A stretch of 64,000 bases of DNA from contig JAUMIR010000001.1 in NCBI GenBank assembly GCA_030847615.1, positions 253,521,187 through 253,585,186 on the forward strand, read 5' to 3'. The position numbers and the translations under genes were made by a program. Under the pieces are notes generated by a model. That model did no database searches. It worked only from the letters and a program-made list of their open reading frames with translations, and was not told the origin of the DNA. Positions 1 through 13,469 of this stretch are shown one piece after another. This stretch comes from Gambelia wislizenii (Eukaryota; Chordata; Lepidosauria; Squamata; Crotaphytidae). Position 1 is the stretch's first letter. Every line of letters begins with the position of its first letter.

Positions 1-190
1 TACCAGGAAAATAGCAATATTGAGAGCTATTCATGGGTTTTGCCCATGAATGCAAAGGTGTACCACAGTAACAGTTGGAGCGCTCACCAACCATAGTATA
101 AAGATGATGTTGTGCAATAACGGGAAGCCATTACTGCTACCATCCCAATGTAATTCCACAATTTCAGCTTCGTGTGATAAAGTATCAATC
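1..190. mobile_element. Partial TIR element cut by the window edge
   Basis: Text such as GATGATGTTGTGCAATAACG and CAATTTCAGCTTCGTGTGAT parallels 45270-45335 and 26970-27088, the right part of the same family. The left part lies outside the window. Confidence 0.6.
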
Positions 191-1226
191 CCTCGAGCCC
201 ATTAATCAGTTTCTTTGTTTTTAAAAAACATTTTTCAGTCAGTTGATGCCTGTTTCATACTGTGATGACCAGCACAGAATACAGGAGTGACTACTGTCAC
301 TCACAGTTCTATAGTGAGAAGGATTATTACATCTGCAGCAGATGGTACAATGTTCTTTGTAGAAAGTGTTGTTCTTATCCAGAAAATGGACAATCCAGTC
401 CTGTATGTGTCCACTCAAAAGTGAAAGCAAACCCCATTGAATTAAGTGGGGACCTACTGCTGACTTATACATTTGGCATTTTATACCCAACCTTTTCCCA
501 AGGAGCACAAGGGGATTAGCCCATTCTATGTTCATAGCTAGAGCTTGGAAATGTTACTTTGTCAGACTAAAGCAGCCAGAACAGCCACATTGGTTGGATG
601 GATTATGGGAGGTGTAGTCCTAAAAATTAACTTCTCTGAGTCTACAGCCCTCTAAAGGAAGATTGGCTTTGGCTGAAAGAGCCAGTGGTTTGCTCAAGGC
701 CTCCTGGTGAGTTCCATAGCTGAGAGTGGATTGGAATGCTGGACACCATGAGCCATTCATTATACAATCTGGCACTCAAATCCAGTCCTCGGAATTGTTA
801 GCTATCCTTGAAGAAACTAGTTGAGGGGATTGAGAGAAATGTGTATTTATTAAAAACTGTGAAGGCTGGAGTCTAAGGGCTTGTCTTTATGGGCAATAAA
901 ACCCATATTCACCCCATATTTGTGGCACAACTGCCACACAATATTTTTGACAATGCACATTTTCACTGGGGGTTCTGCAGAACACTGTAAGATTCCTGTA
1001 AGAACTGCAAGATTCACAGTTTGCTCTAGATTTGAGGGGGAAACCTGGATTTTTGGCTGTGTGGAGGCCGAGAATTGGCTTCAGAGCAAAGTCAAGGCAG
1101 GACTTCCAGTGGACAGGACTCCATTCTTGTGTGCTTATTCATTTTATTTTTCAGTTTTGTGCATATCTGAATAAGTGTATCTCTGCTTATCCAGTAATAC
1201 AGTACTCTGGGACCACATATTTTCCC
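191..1226. other. No recognisable feature
   Basis: AT-rich, with only short frames lacking family similarity. I see no repeat signature I can name. Confidence 0.5.
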
Positions 1227-1229
1227 TTA

Positions 1230-1559
1230 GGACTTTTTCGGATGAGTCTTTTACAGCACAAGCAGCCTTGTCACGTTGTGAGGCTGCTGTGCTGCAGGGC
1301 ATCCCTTTCAGATGACGCTCTCCCCTGCTGGTACTGTTGCGTTACCGTGGGGACACTGCTGCGTTATATTCGGCAGTTTTCTAATCACAAAAGTTGATAG
1401 TGATTAGAAAACTGCTGAATATAATGCAGCAGTGTCCCCGCGCTAACGCAACAGTACCAGCAGGGGAGAGCGTCATCCGAAAGGGACGCCCTGCAGCGCA
1501 GCAGCCTCGCAACGGGGACAAGGCTGCTTGCGCTGTAAAAGACTTATCCGAAAAAGTCC
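1230..1559. mobile_element. Palindromic MITE, 330 bp, TTA target duplication
   Basis: Two arms of about 155 bases are reverse complements nearly throughout (start GGACTTTTTCGGATGAGTC, end reverse complement GGACTTTTTCGGATAAGTC) around a short centre near 1385-1400. TTA flanks both ends (1227-1229, 1560-1562). The transcript or single strand would form one long hairpin. No coding capacity. Confidence 0.9.
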
Positions 1560-2929
1560 TTAATTGCATGCATCAGTGAACAGAAGAAGAAAACAACAGA
1601 GCAGCCCTGGCCATGTGGCCAAAAATAGTACGATGTATAGGACACGTGATGAGTGTAGGTCTGCCCTTTTACTCCAACGCAACTAACAGTGTGGGGGGAT
1701 ACTCCAAACTACAATCGGAGAAGCCCAGTGAGTGTGGTGTTTATGGGGCTGCTGCAGATCACAAACATCCACCACAGCTACGAGGTAGGTGAGGGGTTTC
1801 CTGCATTGATAGTCAAGTCCTAAGATAGCATGCTCTGTCAGAAGTGAAAGAGTCTTTCCTCCTTACTCTCCACTAGGAAATATATGGTTTTCTTTCCATG
1901 ATATCAGACTCCACATTCTGCAGTAAGGCTGTTAATGCAAGACTGGGGGTGTCTTTGAGCCCCTTCAGATAAGATGATACTATCTACACATGCACTCATG
2001 GGAGGCAACCATTTAGGCAGAGTCTGTGGAGTTGGGAATCTCTAGGAGAAGGAGGGCAGCAACTGGATAGAATGAGGGTTTTTTGTTGTTGTTGTTGTTG
2101 TTCTGCTTCTCCTTTCCCTTCCCTTTCCCTTCCCCTTCCTTTCCCTTCCGTCTACATAACTCTCCATCACCAGTATAAAATCACACAGCATGGCTTTCCA
2201 TAGTGAAATTTCTCCAGTGTGCTTGGCCATTGTAATGAGCTTTCTCCCTGACTCCTATAATTGACTAGGAGAGAAGGACCCCAAGTTTCTATTAGGTGCC
2301 CCCACTGTCCCCCAATGCTTTTCCAAGGACACCCCCAAAAGTCAGCAACAGAGGCAATTGTCACTGAAGGCCTGGTCATCAGCCTTTGGCTGCAGAAAGA
2401 CTTCTCCACACACACAGAGAAGAACAGGTGCTCTGTACATATACAAACAGAGCACAGGCGATGAGAAGGTGGAAGAAAGAATCCAATAGTTAAACTTTAT
2501 TCTAAGCAGGTGACTATCACATTTGCCTTAGGTACCATATACATGAACAGTTGCCTGTCTTCAGACACAGCATGGAAAGGTACCAAGTAGTCTTAAATCA
2601 CATTCAGAGAGGATTAAAAGAAATATAAGCCCTATCATGACTAAACTACACATTTCACTGTTCTACTCATAATGTAATTGCCATTTTGAATCTTCAGATG
2701 TTCTTGGGGGAAGCAGGGAATCTGGACCTCTTTGTCCAGCCTGCAACCACGCTTCCTAAAAGATGGCAAGGTAGGCAATGTGCCCGCCTGCCTGCCTGTC
2801 CGCCCGCCTGCCCGCCCACCTCTCTAGCAGTCCCAAGAAGTCCCTTCCCAGCTTATGGTATATGGATCCATGTTTTTATAACCTCTCACCTTCAAAAGAC
2901 CTGGAAGCTTTCACACTGCCTCACACAAA

Positions 2930-3022
2930 AAAAAGAAAAAGAAAGAAAAAGAAAAAGAAAGAAAGGAAGGAAGGAAGGAAGGAAGGAAGGAAGGAAGGAA
3001 GGAAGAAAGAAAGAGAAAAAGA
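2930..3022. repeat. (GGAA)n microsatellite with GAAA flanks
   Basis: About ten GGAA units inside an A/G-only strand. The lysine-rich frames over it are artefacts. Confidence 0.95.
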
Positions 3023-3374
3023 AATGTTATCCCATAGGATGAGTGTCATCTCTCTTGATCCTGGGCAAGTTCTGTGTGATGTTATCTTAAAACCTACACC
3101 TTAAACCTTGGGCTCCTTGGAAATGAGCCCACACCCCTACAGCCATGATTCTGCAGATAATAGCAGGGTGCCATTATCACAACAATTAATATCAATTGTG
3201 TGAGTATCCTCCCAAATAAGTCTATGAAATGATTGTTGGAATAAATTTTCAGTTATGGAACAGAAGTGTCCTATTTGTATCTATTCCAGATCATCCTTGT
3301 TAATAGCAGTGTTATCTACCTGCTCATGTAAAACCAGGTGATATGATAAAGCCCATAATATTGTCCATATAATT

Positions 3375-3560
3375 TTTATTTATTATTTTTTATTTTTGTT
3401 GGTTTTTAAATTTATGTCTCACCTTTCTCCCAACATGGGATCCAACGGTAGCTTACAACAAGGTTAAAGCAAGATACACATGAAAACGTGATGATACCAA
3501 TAAATAAATAAATAAATTTAACTACCATGTAGAAACACCTATAATTTAAAACAATATAAA
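3375..3560. repeat. Unclassified dispersed repeat (TTTATGTCTCACCTTTCTCC)
   Basis: A TTTATT-rich lead is followed by a CTTTCTCCC-GGGATCCAACGGTAGCTTACAA block. A relative with CCCAAGGTGGCTCACA occurs at 33965-34140. The class is not recognised. Confidence 0.45.
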
Positions 3561-3860
3561 ATTATTTAAAAGACATGAAAATAAAGATAAAAATGCAACA
3601 CACACACAGTCTTAAAAGCCGTTTTGTACAACCCGTTAATCAAATGCTTTTTAAAATAAATTTTAAAAAATCTTTACCTGCTGGCAAAAGAGAGCAGAGA
3701 AGGGACATAGTCTTCTATGTGAGGGAATTTCACAGACTGGGAGCAACCACCAAGAAGGCCTTCTCATGTGTCCATAACAGACAGGCCTGTAAGGATGGTG
3801 GGACCATGAGAAAGTCCTGATTGAGGAGTAGCTGTCTTACCTTAGTCACTTTTGACCTAG

Positions 3861-4378
3861 AGTTCATCTATACCAGGCAGGATATGCCGACTCCCCACTA
3901 GCATTCCTGCCTCCAGAGCTGAGCCCCCCAGTTATCTGCAGAAAATGGTCCAGAGGCCAAACAAGATGCCAGCTTGTCACTGAAGCTGCCACTGCTGTCA
4001 TTTTCTCACTAACACAGAAGCAAGGCAGAGGTCCTGCAACATGTGGGTGCAGGCCCCCTGTATGTGACCAGCCTTGGTCACATGCTGCAGGACCCTTGCC
4101 TGGCTTCTGGGAGAGCCAGGGAGCTTGCAGCAGCAATAAGGAACAGTGATCTTGGACATGCAGGGCCTGATCCAGCAGAAACAGATTAAACCAGGTATTT
4201 TCTTAAAACGCAGTAAAGGGCCCTATCCCGGCTTGCCCCCATTTCAGCACCATATCTGGCTTAGGGGTCCTTTGGACTGCCCAGGAGCAGATCAGGGTAA
4301 ATGCCCTGTGTCATTTGGACTTCAAGGCTCTTGAACGGGGACAAACCAGGGCATTTGGCTGGTGTAGACAAGCTCTAT
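3861..4378. mobile_element. TIR element with CATCTATACCAGGCAGGATA type end
   Basis: The left end GAGTTCATCTATACCAGGC pairs with the right end GCTGGTGTAGACAAGCTC. The interior (CCTGGCTTCTGGGAGAGCCA, GTGACCAGCCTTGGTCACAT) recurs at 15065-15613 and 24500-25692. Confidence 0.65.
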
Positions 4379-5599
4379 GACACATTTCATTGTGTAACTT
4401 TTTTTGCCCTAGATGAAAGCAGGAGGGAGGGAGGTGACTGATGAAAGCTTATACCACAATACATTCGTTCATTCTTAGGGTGACAGATGTCTCTTTTTCT
4501 TGCCTTTGTCTGTGATTATTAAAAAAAAACACAGTAAAGAACCCCATGTATTTTTTGCTGGGGAACCTATTATTGTCAATGCATGTGCCCCCATAAACTG
4601 TCTTTTGTAACCTGTATGAGAATAAATACAGTGAAATAAAGCATAACTGAGGCAGCGGTGACTTCTGTGTCAGTGCGTTGGATACGTGTGAATCCACTCT
4701 GGTTTTTAGCCTGAACTTTAAATGAGCTATCCAAGGTGCTAGACCCATTCTGCTGCTAGGGCTTGGCATCTTGGATAACTCCCTTTAAAGGGTGGACTTC
4801 AACTTGGAACAGATTCTTTACCCCACGAGAATAGAAGCCACCAGCTGCCACCTAGGACAACATAACATAGCCTTGGGCCAAAATCCATCTTAGAGAGTTC
4901 AGCTCCATTGAAATCCATGGGCTTAAATGTACTTAACACTGCTTGGGTTCTGGCTTTACTCTTTCATCTATTCCCCATGTGGCCCACTATCAACTAAAAC
5001 TGGGGTGTTTGAACATCTGATTAATTCAGTGAGAAAGCAGTGCTTTTTAGCAGAGGTTAATTGGGTGTTCTTCCGACTAGGGACTCTGACCAATCAGGCT
5101 TTGTGAATGGAAATCCCAAACCCCTGATATTCAGCAGAGCAGGAATACTGTGAAAGGGGGGTTGCATTCTCCCACTTTGCCTTTACTTTCAAGCATGTAA
5201 ACAGTGGAAGATTTAATATCTCCCTTAGCAAAATGTTTTCTTCCTAGTCACTGGATTCCCCCCACCCACCCAGCCACCTTTTTTTTTCCTGGTCTCAGAT
5301 TAATTAGCTTCTCTTTGATAGCAGCTCTTCAGTAATAATTCTTCAACAGCAATTCCTATTTGACTGGTTTATAACAGCTCTTTACCCTCAATTAATAGAA
5401 AAGATAAACCTAAATCTTATTAATCTAGTGGGATTTTAAGAAAATGCTATATATGTCTCTAGGTTTAAATCTTAATTACATGTGCATTCAACGTGTCTCA
5501 AAGTGAACAACTAATAGCCATATGTTGAACTGACCCAAGAGTCGAGTCTCCATTAACTCCAGCTGCATCTTGTCCTATGGTCAGGGCATCCCGCTCTTA

Positions 5600-6151
5600 G
5601 GAGATTATCAGACGGGGACAAAAATAGTGTCTCCATCTTGCTATCTCCTCTTCTGATGCCCTCCTGATCCCATCCCAGCACAGTAACAAAACGTTTCATA
5701 CACCTGCCTTTGCTGCATCCTTGCCTCCCCTCGGCAGTCTAGGAGTGAACACAGCTCGCACAGTGCTGCATTCACTTCCTGGTTGAAAACCCAGGCCGTT
5801 CTCGCAAGAGGACAGCTGCATGGGAAATTCAAACTTTAAAGGAAAAATACACATCAAAAAATTTCACCAAGCACCTGAACACACTTTTAAAATACCAAGT
5901 AACCTGGGAAGGGTACAAAAAAGGATGTCACTGACTTCATTGTCCCGATTGCGCCCGGAAGTGTTTTGCATGGACCTTCCACTGATGCTGGAATAGAAAT
6001 GGAACAGGCGATCTATTCGCTGCTTGGCGATGGCGGAATGGAACAAGCACAGGGGCATGATGACTCAGGTACGACATCATCTGAAAATAAAACCATTTGG
6101 TGATCTCCTGGCATTGTTGTCACACCATATTAAGGGCACCTGATAATCTCC
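5600..6151. mobile_element. TIR element, 552 bp, TTA target duplication
   Basis: Begins GGAGATTATCAGACGG and ends GCACCTGATAATCTCC with TTA on both sides (5597-5599, 6152-6154). Internal text such as GGAAGTGTTTTGCATGGACC and AACACACTTTTAAAATACC recurs in 8650-9289, 37626-38174 and 38735-39313. Confidence 0.85.
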
Positions 6152-6154
6152 TTA

Positions 6155-8649
6155 AACTCCCATTTGCTTTGGCCAATTGTCTTGTTGTCTTATGATGAGA
6201 TCATTGTAGGTGTGTTTTATGAGGTGCAGAGAAATGAGACAAGTCTAAGACCACCACCTCCTTCTTCATTTGTGTCCTAAAAGTGTAGTCTTCTCTGTGT
6301 GCATGTGTGTGTATTGACTCAGACACACAGAGAACAGTGAATGTAATTATTATTATTATCATTCATTTTATACAGACTCAGCAGCTGCACCCCACAGATG
6401 GGAAAAATCACTCTAGCCATGGGGATGTAAAGATTACATGCACCTTTCCTTGCCTTAATAGAGACAATGTGTCTTGACATATTGAAACAACCCATCAAGG
6501 AAATGGCCACCCTCTATGAAATAGATAGATAGATAGATAGATTTATGCATTTAGGAAAACTTTCTCTCTTTTTTTGCACACACACGAAATCAGCCCTTTG
6601 CTGTTTTGCAAAAAAAAAAAAAAGATCACAAACCATGTAGTTTGCCACAAAATACATTCTTTTCTAGGGAATGGGAAGGTAAATCAGTGCGTTGTTACAC
6701 AAAAACCAGAGTATTTGTGCAAACATACTTTTCCTCCAAAGTGCAGAAATCATTGAAAATTCACAGAAATTCTAGTAATTAAACCCAGGGGTGAGAAAAC
6801 TTTGGAATTATTTGTTCTCATGGGTAGTAAAGAAATCAAGGACAATTTACATCTCTACTAGACATGCAAAGAGCAGCACTAATGGCAGCCTGATGATATT
6901 TGCTCAGGAATGCCAAATTTATTATTATTATTATTATTATGTAGATTTTTTAGTTGTTTTCTCCCTTATTCTGCAGTGATAATGCTGTCAGACATATTTC
7001 ATCTCCCACTCCATTGCCTTAGTTGTTCTGAGTACACCCCTCTCCCCATGTTTTAACATTAGAAGCCCTGAGCTATTCTAATAGCTTCCAGCTTGCAATG
7101 CTCAGTTAATGACCAGAGTATTGGAAGGCTTGCCATCAATGTTAATAACCCCTTTATTTGTGCTGTTTTGTTACTTCCATCTGTTGCCACAGGAAGGAAG
7201 GGTTAGTAGTAAATGCTGATTATACCTTCCCTACTAAAGAAGAGAAAGGAAATGAGATGTCAGCAAGAATGCTCGGTCTGACAAAAATATCTTCAGCAAT
7301 TGCTCTTTTCAACCCAGAAATCTCTGAGTAGGCAGATTATTCTCCCCCCCCCCGCTTTAAAGACAAATCCAAACACTGGTTATGTATATCTTGTTATCTT
7401 TTATGACATAGATACTCCATCCCGCATGTATGCCCTCTATGTTTCAATCACATTCCAATTCAAATAATTTCAGTGGTGTTCTAATGTTAATGGGATATGA
7501 TCATGGATCCATTTTAGGGAGTGTGAGATTCCTGTCCAGACAGGGTGTCACAGTCCTTGGGGCATCTTTGGCAGGGAGGAAATTGCTGCAGCGCTCGGCA
7601 CCTCCTCCGGATGGCCTTTCTTCTTCCTTCAGCATCCTCTCTGTTTTTGTCTCTCACATGGTTGAAGCAGGCCTAATAGTTTCCAGAATCTATTGTCAGT
7701 CTTCACACAGTGGACAAAACTGAGTTCCCATGAGGAGTTTGGCATAACTAAGTACAAGGAATTTAATACTGCACATCATCTAGGGATGTAATTCTTCACT
7801 AATTTCGTTCTTGATGGAAGCAAGAAGTAATTTTAGCAAATTTCTTCCCTCTGTGTGAAAGTCTTCAAAAACTTCAGTTTTCAAAGAACACCCACAGTCT
7901 GGGACTTATTCTGTGCAAAATTTGCATGTGGTGTTTTTGCATAGAAAACAGCAGAAAATGATACAGTTGGGACTTACTTATTCACACATGGGGGTTTTGT
8001 TCAGAAAGCAGATTTTCAAATGCTGTCTCCTATATGGAAAATGCTGTTTTCTGGAAGGGTGTGGGTGCCACATGTGAATTTTGTATAGAATAAGTCCCAA
8101 ACTGAGAAGATTTGCACCAGTCCATGTTGCTTCTCATCCAGGTTTTCTGAAACTTGGGAGATATATTTCTGACAATCTTTCAACTATTGTCAAACATTCT
8201 TCCCATCCTTAAAACTATCACATAAGCAGTTGTATGATCATCACTGTAGCTATAGGATAAAGGATTACATCCCTAGTAACCAGAGCTTGGAATCATTACT
8301 TTTGAGGGCCAATATGTTATTCGCTGCTGGTAGAGCATAAAGTTCCTCAAGAAGAAGATCCTGCATTGAGGGACCTGGTGGCTCTTAGGGCCCCTTCCAA
8401 CTCTATGATTCCTCAGACTCAAGTTCCACCAGTCTTCCTTTTCCGGTCCCAGCAAGTACTCTGGAGCTCTTAGCGGGGAGGTAGCTTTTTTTTCCCCCTG
8501 GCTGTAAAATGGTGTTTGCAGGACGCCCAGGACCCTATCTTACAAATATAGCTTCTTCCACAGTTACCAAAAAAAGTGCTACCTTTGTATCACAGGAGAT
8601 TACACCAGTGTATCTCATCTACAGCAGTGCATCTCAAGCAGTACAATGA
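6155..8649. other. Low-copy AT-rich DNA with microsatellites only
   Basis: Holds TAGA, TTA and A-rich runs and no convincing coding signal. A frame at 7430-7723 lacks splice context or family similarity. Confidence 0.45.
6516..6541. repeat. (TAGA)n microsatellite
   Basis: About six units of ATAG. Confidence 0.9.
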
Positions 8650-9289
8650 GGAGATGATGCTGGCCTTAGACTACGATGCTTATCAGATGCCATAAATATT
8701 GTGTGCTAACGATGCCAGGAGATCGTGAAGGGGACTGTTTTTCACATGATGTCGTCCCTGTGTCATTATGCTCCCATGCTGGTCCTGCTCCACCGTAATT
8801 TCTTTTTATTGACAGGCTAACCATGAATAGATCACCCATTCCATTCCTGATGGGCAAGTGAAAAGTTGCCCCATTATGCTAGCGTGATGTCAGCGTCCAT
8901 GGCAGGACCGTGCCAAACACTTCCAGGTGCAATCGGGAGATCCAGGTAAGTGACACACTTTTTTGTACCCTCCCCGGCTTACTTGTAATTTTTTTAAGTG
9001 TGTTTTTGTGCTTGCTGTCACTTTTAGATGTTTCTTTTCCTTTTTATTTTATTTATTGAATTTCCCACGCGCTCATCCTCTTGTGATAATGGCCCAGGAT
9101 TTCAAACCAGGAAGTGAATGCAGCTCTGTGGGAGCTTCATTCACTCCTGGGCTGCTGAGGGGAGGGAAGCACACGTGAACAAGGTAAGTCTGAAAGTTTT
9201 CGTTAGTGTGCCGGGATGGGGGCCAAAGGGGGGCAGGAGAGGAGATAGCAAGATGTGGATGCTACTTTTATCCCCGTCTGATAATCTCC
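8650..9289. mobile_element. TIR element related to 5600-6151, opposite orientation
   Basis: Shares CCGGCTTACTTG, AAGTGTGTTTTTGTGCTTG and CAGGAAGTGAATGCAGCTC with the reverse complement of 5600-6151. The right end CGTCTGATAATCTCC is clear; the left end is diverged. Confidence 0.7.
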
Positions 9290-9871
9290 TACAACTGCCA
9301 CAATTCCCCAGCCAGTATGACCAGTGGGGGTTGCCGTTCAAAAGGCAAATTTCCCACATGCCAGATCACTTCAACAAGTAGGAATGAGTGAGAACTGACT
9401 TCCAGTTGCACAATTGCATTGTAGGGGAAGACAAAACTGTCAAATTTGCTCATCCCTAGGACCGGTTTAAGGAATTGGCGCGGGGGGGGGCTGCAACACT
9501 TTTATTTTGGGAGCCCCATATGTTTATCTCAGGTCAATGTAACCGAACCTAACCTAACCTATTCACAGTACAGGATATTCAGATTATTACTAATAATGTT
9601 TTTGCAGGAGGAGGGTTACAATGCCCCCCCACAATGACAGGGGGGGCTGCAGCTGCAGGTGCTGCAGGGCCCTTAAACCAGCCCTGCTCCTCCTCTCAGG
9701 ATAAGTGAGAACTTTGTTTCAGTCTGCTACTGATAACTAAACCAGGAGGTGGGAGAAAATGAAACTGACAGATACATAAATCCTCACAGGAACACCTGGC
9801 AAGCAAACAAGAAAGCTGATATTGGTTGATAAAACAAAGCACAGAAGTCAGGTACTTCTCTATGTACACAA

Positions 9872-9902
<31 letters not shown>

Positions 9903-10544
9903 TCTATGCAGCAAGAAATACCCATGTTCTGCTTTCATAGTCATGATCATAATGACTAGGTTCTCGGGGAAATGACTAGCAGACCGGGATTCCATTGGAG
10001 CAGGATCGTGGGGAGTGAATGGACCTTTCACCTGATGCAGGTGGCTCCTTTGGAACAATCAGCCCATTCCAGACCACTCTTCCAAAATATAATGCTAATC
10101 ACATTCTTCAAGTAAAATTGATTCTGTTTGCATCATGTTGACATTTGACCATTGATTATAATCAGGCATTTCCAATATAATAAACAATAGTTAATTGCTT
10201 TCATACCTTTTCTTTTTTTCCTGATTCATATTATCCACATTGTTTACCATAAGGGTGAGAGGTTTGTGGCATGCATTATTCCATGCATTGTTAGACTGCA
10301 AATCCCCAGATCCTTCACCATGAATGGGGCTGATGGAAATTGCAGCCCAGCACCATCTTGAGGAGCATATGTTGCCTGCCTTTGTTTACCTGATTTGTGC
10401 TCTCTTTTTTCCCCCTGTTATTTTGTCATTTTCTCCTCTTGCCCATTGTTAGAAGTTTGACTATAAATTATGCAGGGGTGGTGGTGGAAGAGAAAGAGGA
10501 GCTGGTTCCACAGAGAATGTGTTTAGGGCACAGACAAGGGTTGC

Positions 10545-10750
10545 TGCCACACTATGGAAATAATGCCATTTGACCCCACTTTAACTGCCATGGCTCAGTG
10601 CTATGGAATTCTGGGACCTTTACTTTGGTAAGCTATTTAGCCTTCTCTGTCAGAGAGCTCTGGTGGCACAACAAACTACAGGATTCAATAGGATGGAGCC
10701 ATAGCAGTTAAAGAGGTGTCAAACTGCAGTATCTCTGCAGTGTGTCAGCA
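10545..10750. mobile_element. Fold-back MITE, single unit
   Basis: CCCACTTTAACTGCCATGGC pairs imperfectly with ATGGAGCCATAGCAGTTAAA about 130 bases later; the middle has CAGAGAGCTCTGG. Same family as 29345-29725. Confidence 0.62.
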
Positions 10751-11979
10751 GCCAAAGTCATCCCTGTATAGAGCTGCTGGTGAAAGTGCTTTTCTAAAAT
10801 TTCAGATCCTTCACTGAAGCACCATCGCCACAGTGAAACATGGGGAAGAATCTTATTAAATAACTTGGAAAATAGCTACTATTGTCCTCTACCAGCTTCC
10901 ATTGGCATTGCTGAAGAACATCTGCCTGGCTATGCCATTTTGAGCAACTAGCAACTGTTGCTGCCTCCCTGCCCAGGAAACCCCCATCTCTTCTTATTTT
11001 GCTCTCCTTTTGTTTCCTTTTCTACCCCCACTCAGCTCCAGAAGCTATGGATTCATACATTTGGTGGAGTAGGAGAATGTGTGACCCTCCCATCAGCCAC
11101 AGCCAGCATAGCCAAAGGTGGAGAATGTTGGAAGCTGCAGTTCAAACTCCAGAGGGCTGCAGGTTTCTCTATCTGTATGCTGGAGACAGCTGCTTTTGTT
11201 CACACCAGTACACCAGGTACAATGTTGTTTGTTCCATTGTATGGCACCATCATTCCAGATTATGTCATAGTATTGCAAAAACCTAAAAAGTCAGGGGACA
11301 AGCTCCTACATGGCGTCACATAGCATAAGAGTTCTGCATGATTAACTCCAATATGGCTTCCCTGTCACTAGCCCAAGGACCCGCCATGTTTCTGCAATAC
11401 CACCCCCACCCCCATGGAAGTGATGTAGACTCTAGTCAATTTATTTGGACTCAAGTTGCTTCAATGACTTGACTTGGACTTGACTTGACAATAAATCATG
11501 CACTGACTTGACTCAACTCAGGACTTCTATATTTTTAACAGCCAACTTGCTGGCCTTGGCTCAGTAACATGACATATTCATCCGGAAATGTTACAGAATG
11601 GAAAATGGTTTTCCTTCCATGATTTCATTGCTCTTTGCCTGTTGGTCATGAGATGGAAGCAGTAACAGCAAATGTGCTAGGCAACAGGCTTTTGAGGCAG
11701 AACAATCCTTTTAAAGCTTTTCAAAAAGCTTTAAAAGGATGCTTCAATGTGAAGTTGGGACAGGTTGCTGAGCAGACCTCAAGCCCATTGCCTAACATGT
11801 TTACTAATAATTTATTTTTTTAACCTACCTTTGTGCACAGCTTCTTGATTTTCTAGTTATTGGAACTCCACCCACCCACCACTACCTCCTTTTTTTTCTG
11901 TTAAATTTGGCTCCCAGATGCATTTCTATTTTAATTGTTGTAAGCCCCCCCGATTGTTTTTAACAGAGGGGTGGGGTAA

Positions 11980-11981
11980 AA

Positions 11982-12017
<36 letters not shown>
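11980..12017. repeat. (TTA)n microsatellite at a LINE-like 3' tail
   Basis: Follows GAGGGGTGGGGTAAAAATTA, a LINE-like 3' end of the kind also ending at 25265. Confidence 0.85.
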
Positions 12018-12019
<2 letters not shown>

Positions 12020-12792
12020 AATACCATAGAGTTGCCTTGGAGGACCTAGAAAATGGCTAGAGAGGACACATTTTCTATGAAGACTCTATGGTAGGTGTGC
12101 TGTTTTGTGTCCCGTGGATAATGAATCAGTGGATATGGGGGTCCTACTGTACACTTTCTGTTCAACCTTACTGACATAGTAGCAGAATGCTGTTCAAAAT
12201 ACACATTTGTGTGTGGCAGTGTTTCTATAGAACATATCTTGAAAGTAGATCATGACTGTTTTCAGAACCCAGACTCAGTTTTGTTCGTATGGTTTAGTTG
12301 TTGCAAGAGTTGCTGATTTCTTCCTGACTAATTAACTCTCACTCGTATTCCTAAAGACACTGATATCTCTCACTCTCTCGGACTCTGACATCCACCTCAC
12401 CTTTTAAAAATCCCTTCAAACATTCAGCCAATCACCAGCCATTCCCAACATTCCCTACTCTCAACCTGTCTCAACAGATCCTTACATTATCATGTACACT
12501 ATATATATTTGTTGTTGTTGTTGTTGTTGTTATTGTGTACCTAGAGAGAACATATTTTTTCAGATGTGGATAAGTGAAACCATGGAAACTGAATCCGTGG
12601 ATATAAGGTTCAACCTATATTAATCAATTAAGGCTGTAATCCTATACACACTTACATGAAGTAAGTCTGGCTGAATCCAGTGTAATTTACTTCTGAGTAA
12701 ATATGAATGGGGTTACACTGCTATCAAGTGTGAATTAATCAAATTATACACTTTAATTAAAAAAAATTAATTTGAACAGACTTTTCAGTATT

Positions 12793-13465
12793 TCTAGAAT
12801 CATAAAGACATAGAATCATAGCGTTGGAAGAGACCACAAGGGCCATCCAGTCCAACCCCCTGCCATATAGGAATACACAATCAAACTATTCCCGACAGAT
12901 GACCACCCAGACTCTGTTTAAAAACCTCCAAAGAAGGAGACTCCACCACACTATGAGGCAGCACATTTCACTGCTGAACAGCTCTTACTGTCAGGAAATG
13001 TTTCTTCCTAATGTTTAGGTAGAATCTCTTTTCCTGTAGTTTGAACCCATTGCTCCATGTCCTAGTCTCTGTAGCAGCAGAAAACAAGTTTGCTCCATTC
13101 TCAATATGACATCCCTTCAAATATTTAAACATGGCTATCATGTCCCCTCTTAACTTTCTCTTCCCAAGGCTAAACATACTGAGCTCCCTAAGCCACTCCT
13201 CATAATGCATGGCTTCCAGACCTCCCACCATTTTGGTCACCCTCCTCTGGACATGCTGTAGCTTGTCAATAACCTCTTGAATTGTTGTGCCCAGAACTGG
13301 ACACAGTATCCCAGGTGAGATTTGACCAAAGCAGAATAGCGTGGCACTGTTACGTCCCTCGATCTAGACACTATACTCCTATTGATACAGCCTAGAATTG
13401 CATTGGCTTTTCTGGTTGCTGCATCACACTGCTGACTCATGTTCAACTTGTGGTCTTCCAATTAG
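12793..13465 (-). mobile_element. CR1 LINE 3' fragment (ORF2 C-terminus and tail)
   Basis: Read on the minus strand it encodes, in two frames, the CR1 ORF2 C-terminal region: DHKLNMSQQCDAA, then LGYCVQFWA, then MFSLGKRKLRGDMIAMFKYL and LNIRKKHFLTVRAVQQ. It ends in ATGATTCTATGTC-type octamer repeats at 12793-12830. The frame change near 13240 shows it is a dead 5'-truncated copy. Confidence 0.88.
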
Positions 13466-13469
13466 CATG

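Noticed and set aside
2686..3104. Two frames rich in KKERKEGRKEGR
   Set aside because: Direct translation of the GGAA/GAAA microsatellite.
9540..9562. Telomere-like CCTAACCTAACC
   Set aside because: Only two to three units, not the vertebrate CCCTAA phase, and inside what looks like a short TIR element (about 9457-9687).
11445..11525. Regular CACTTGACTTGGACTTGACT-type array as a CRISPR-like or protein-binding array
   Set aside because: Imperfect ACTTG pentamers without spacers; a degenerate simple repeat.
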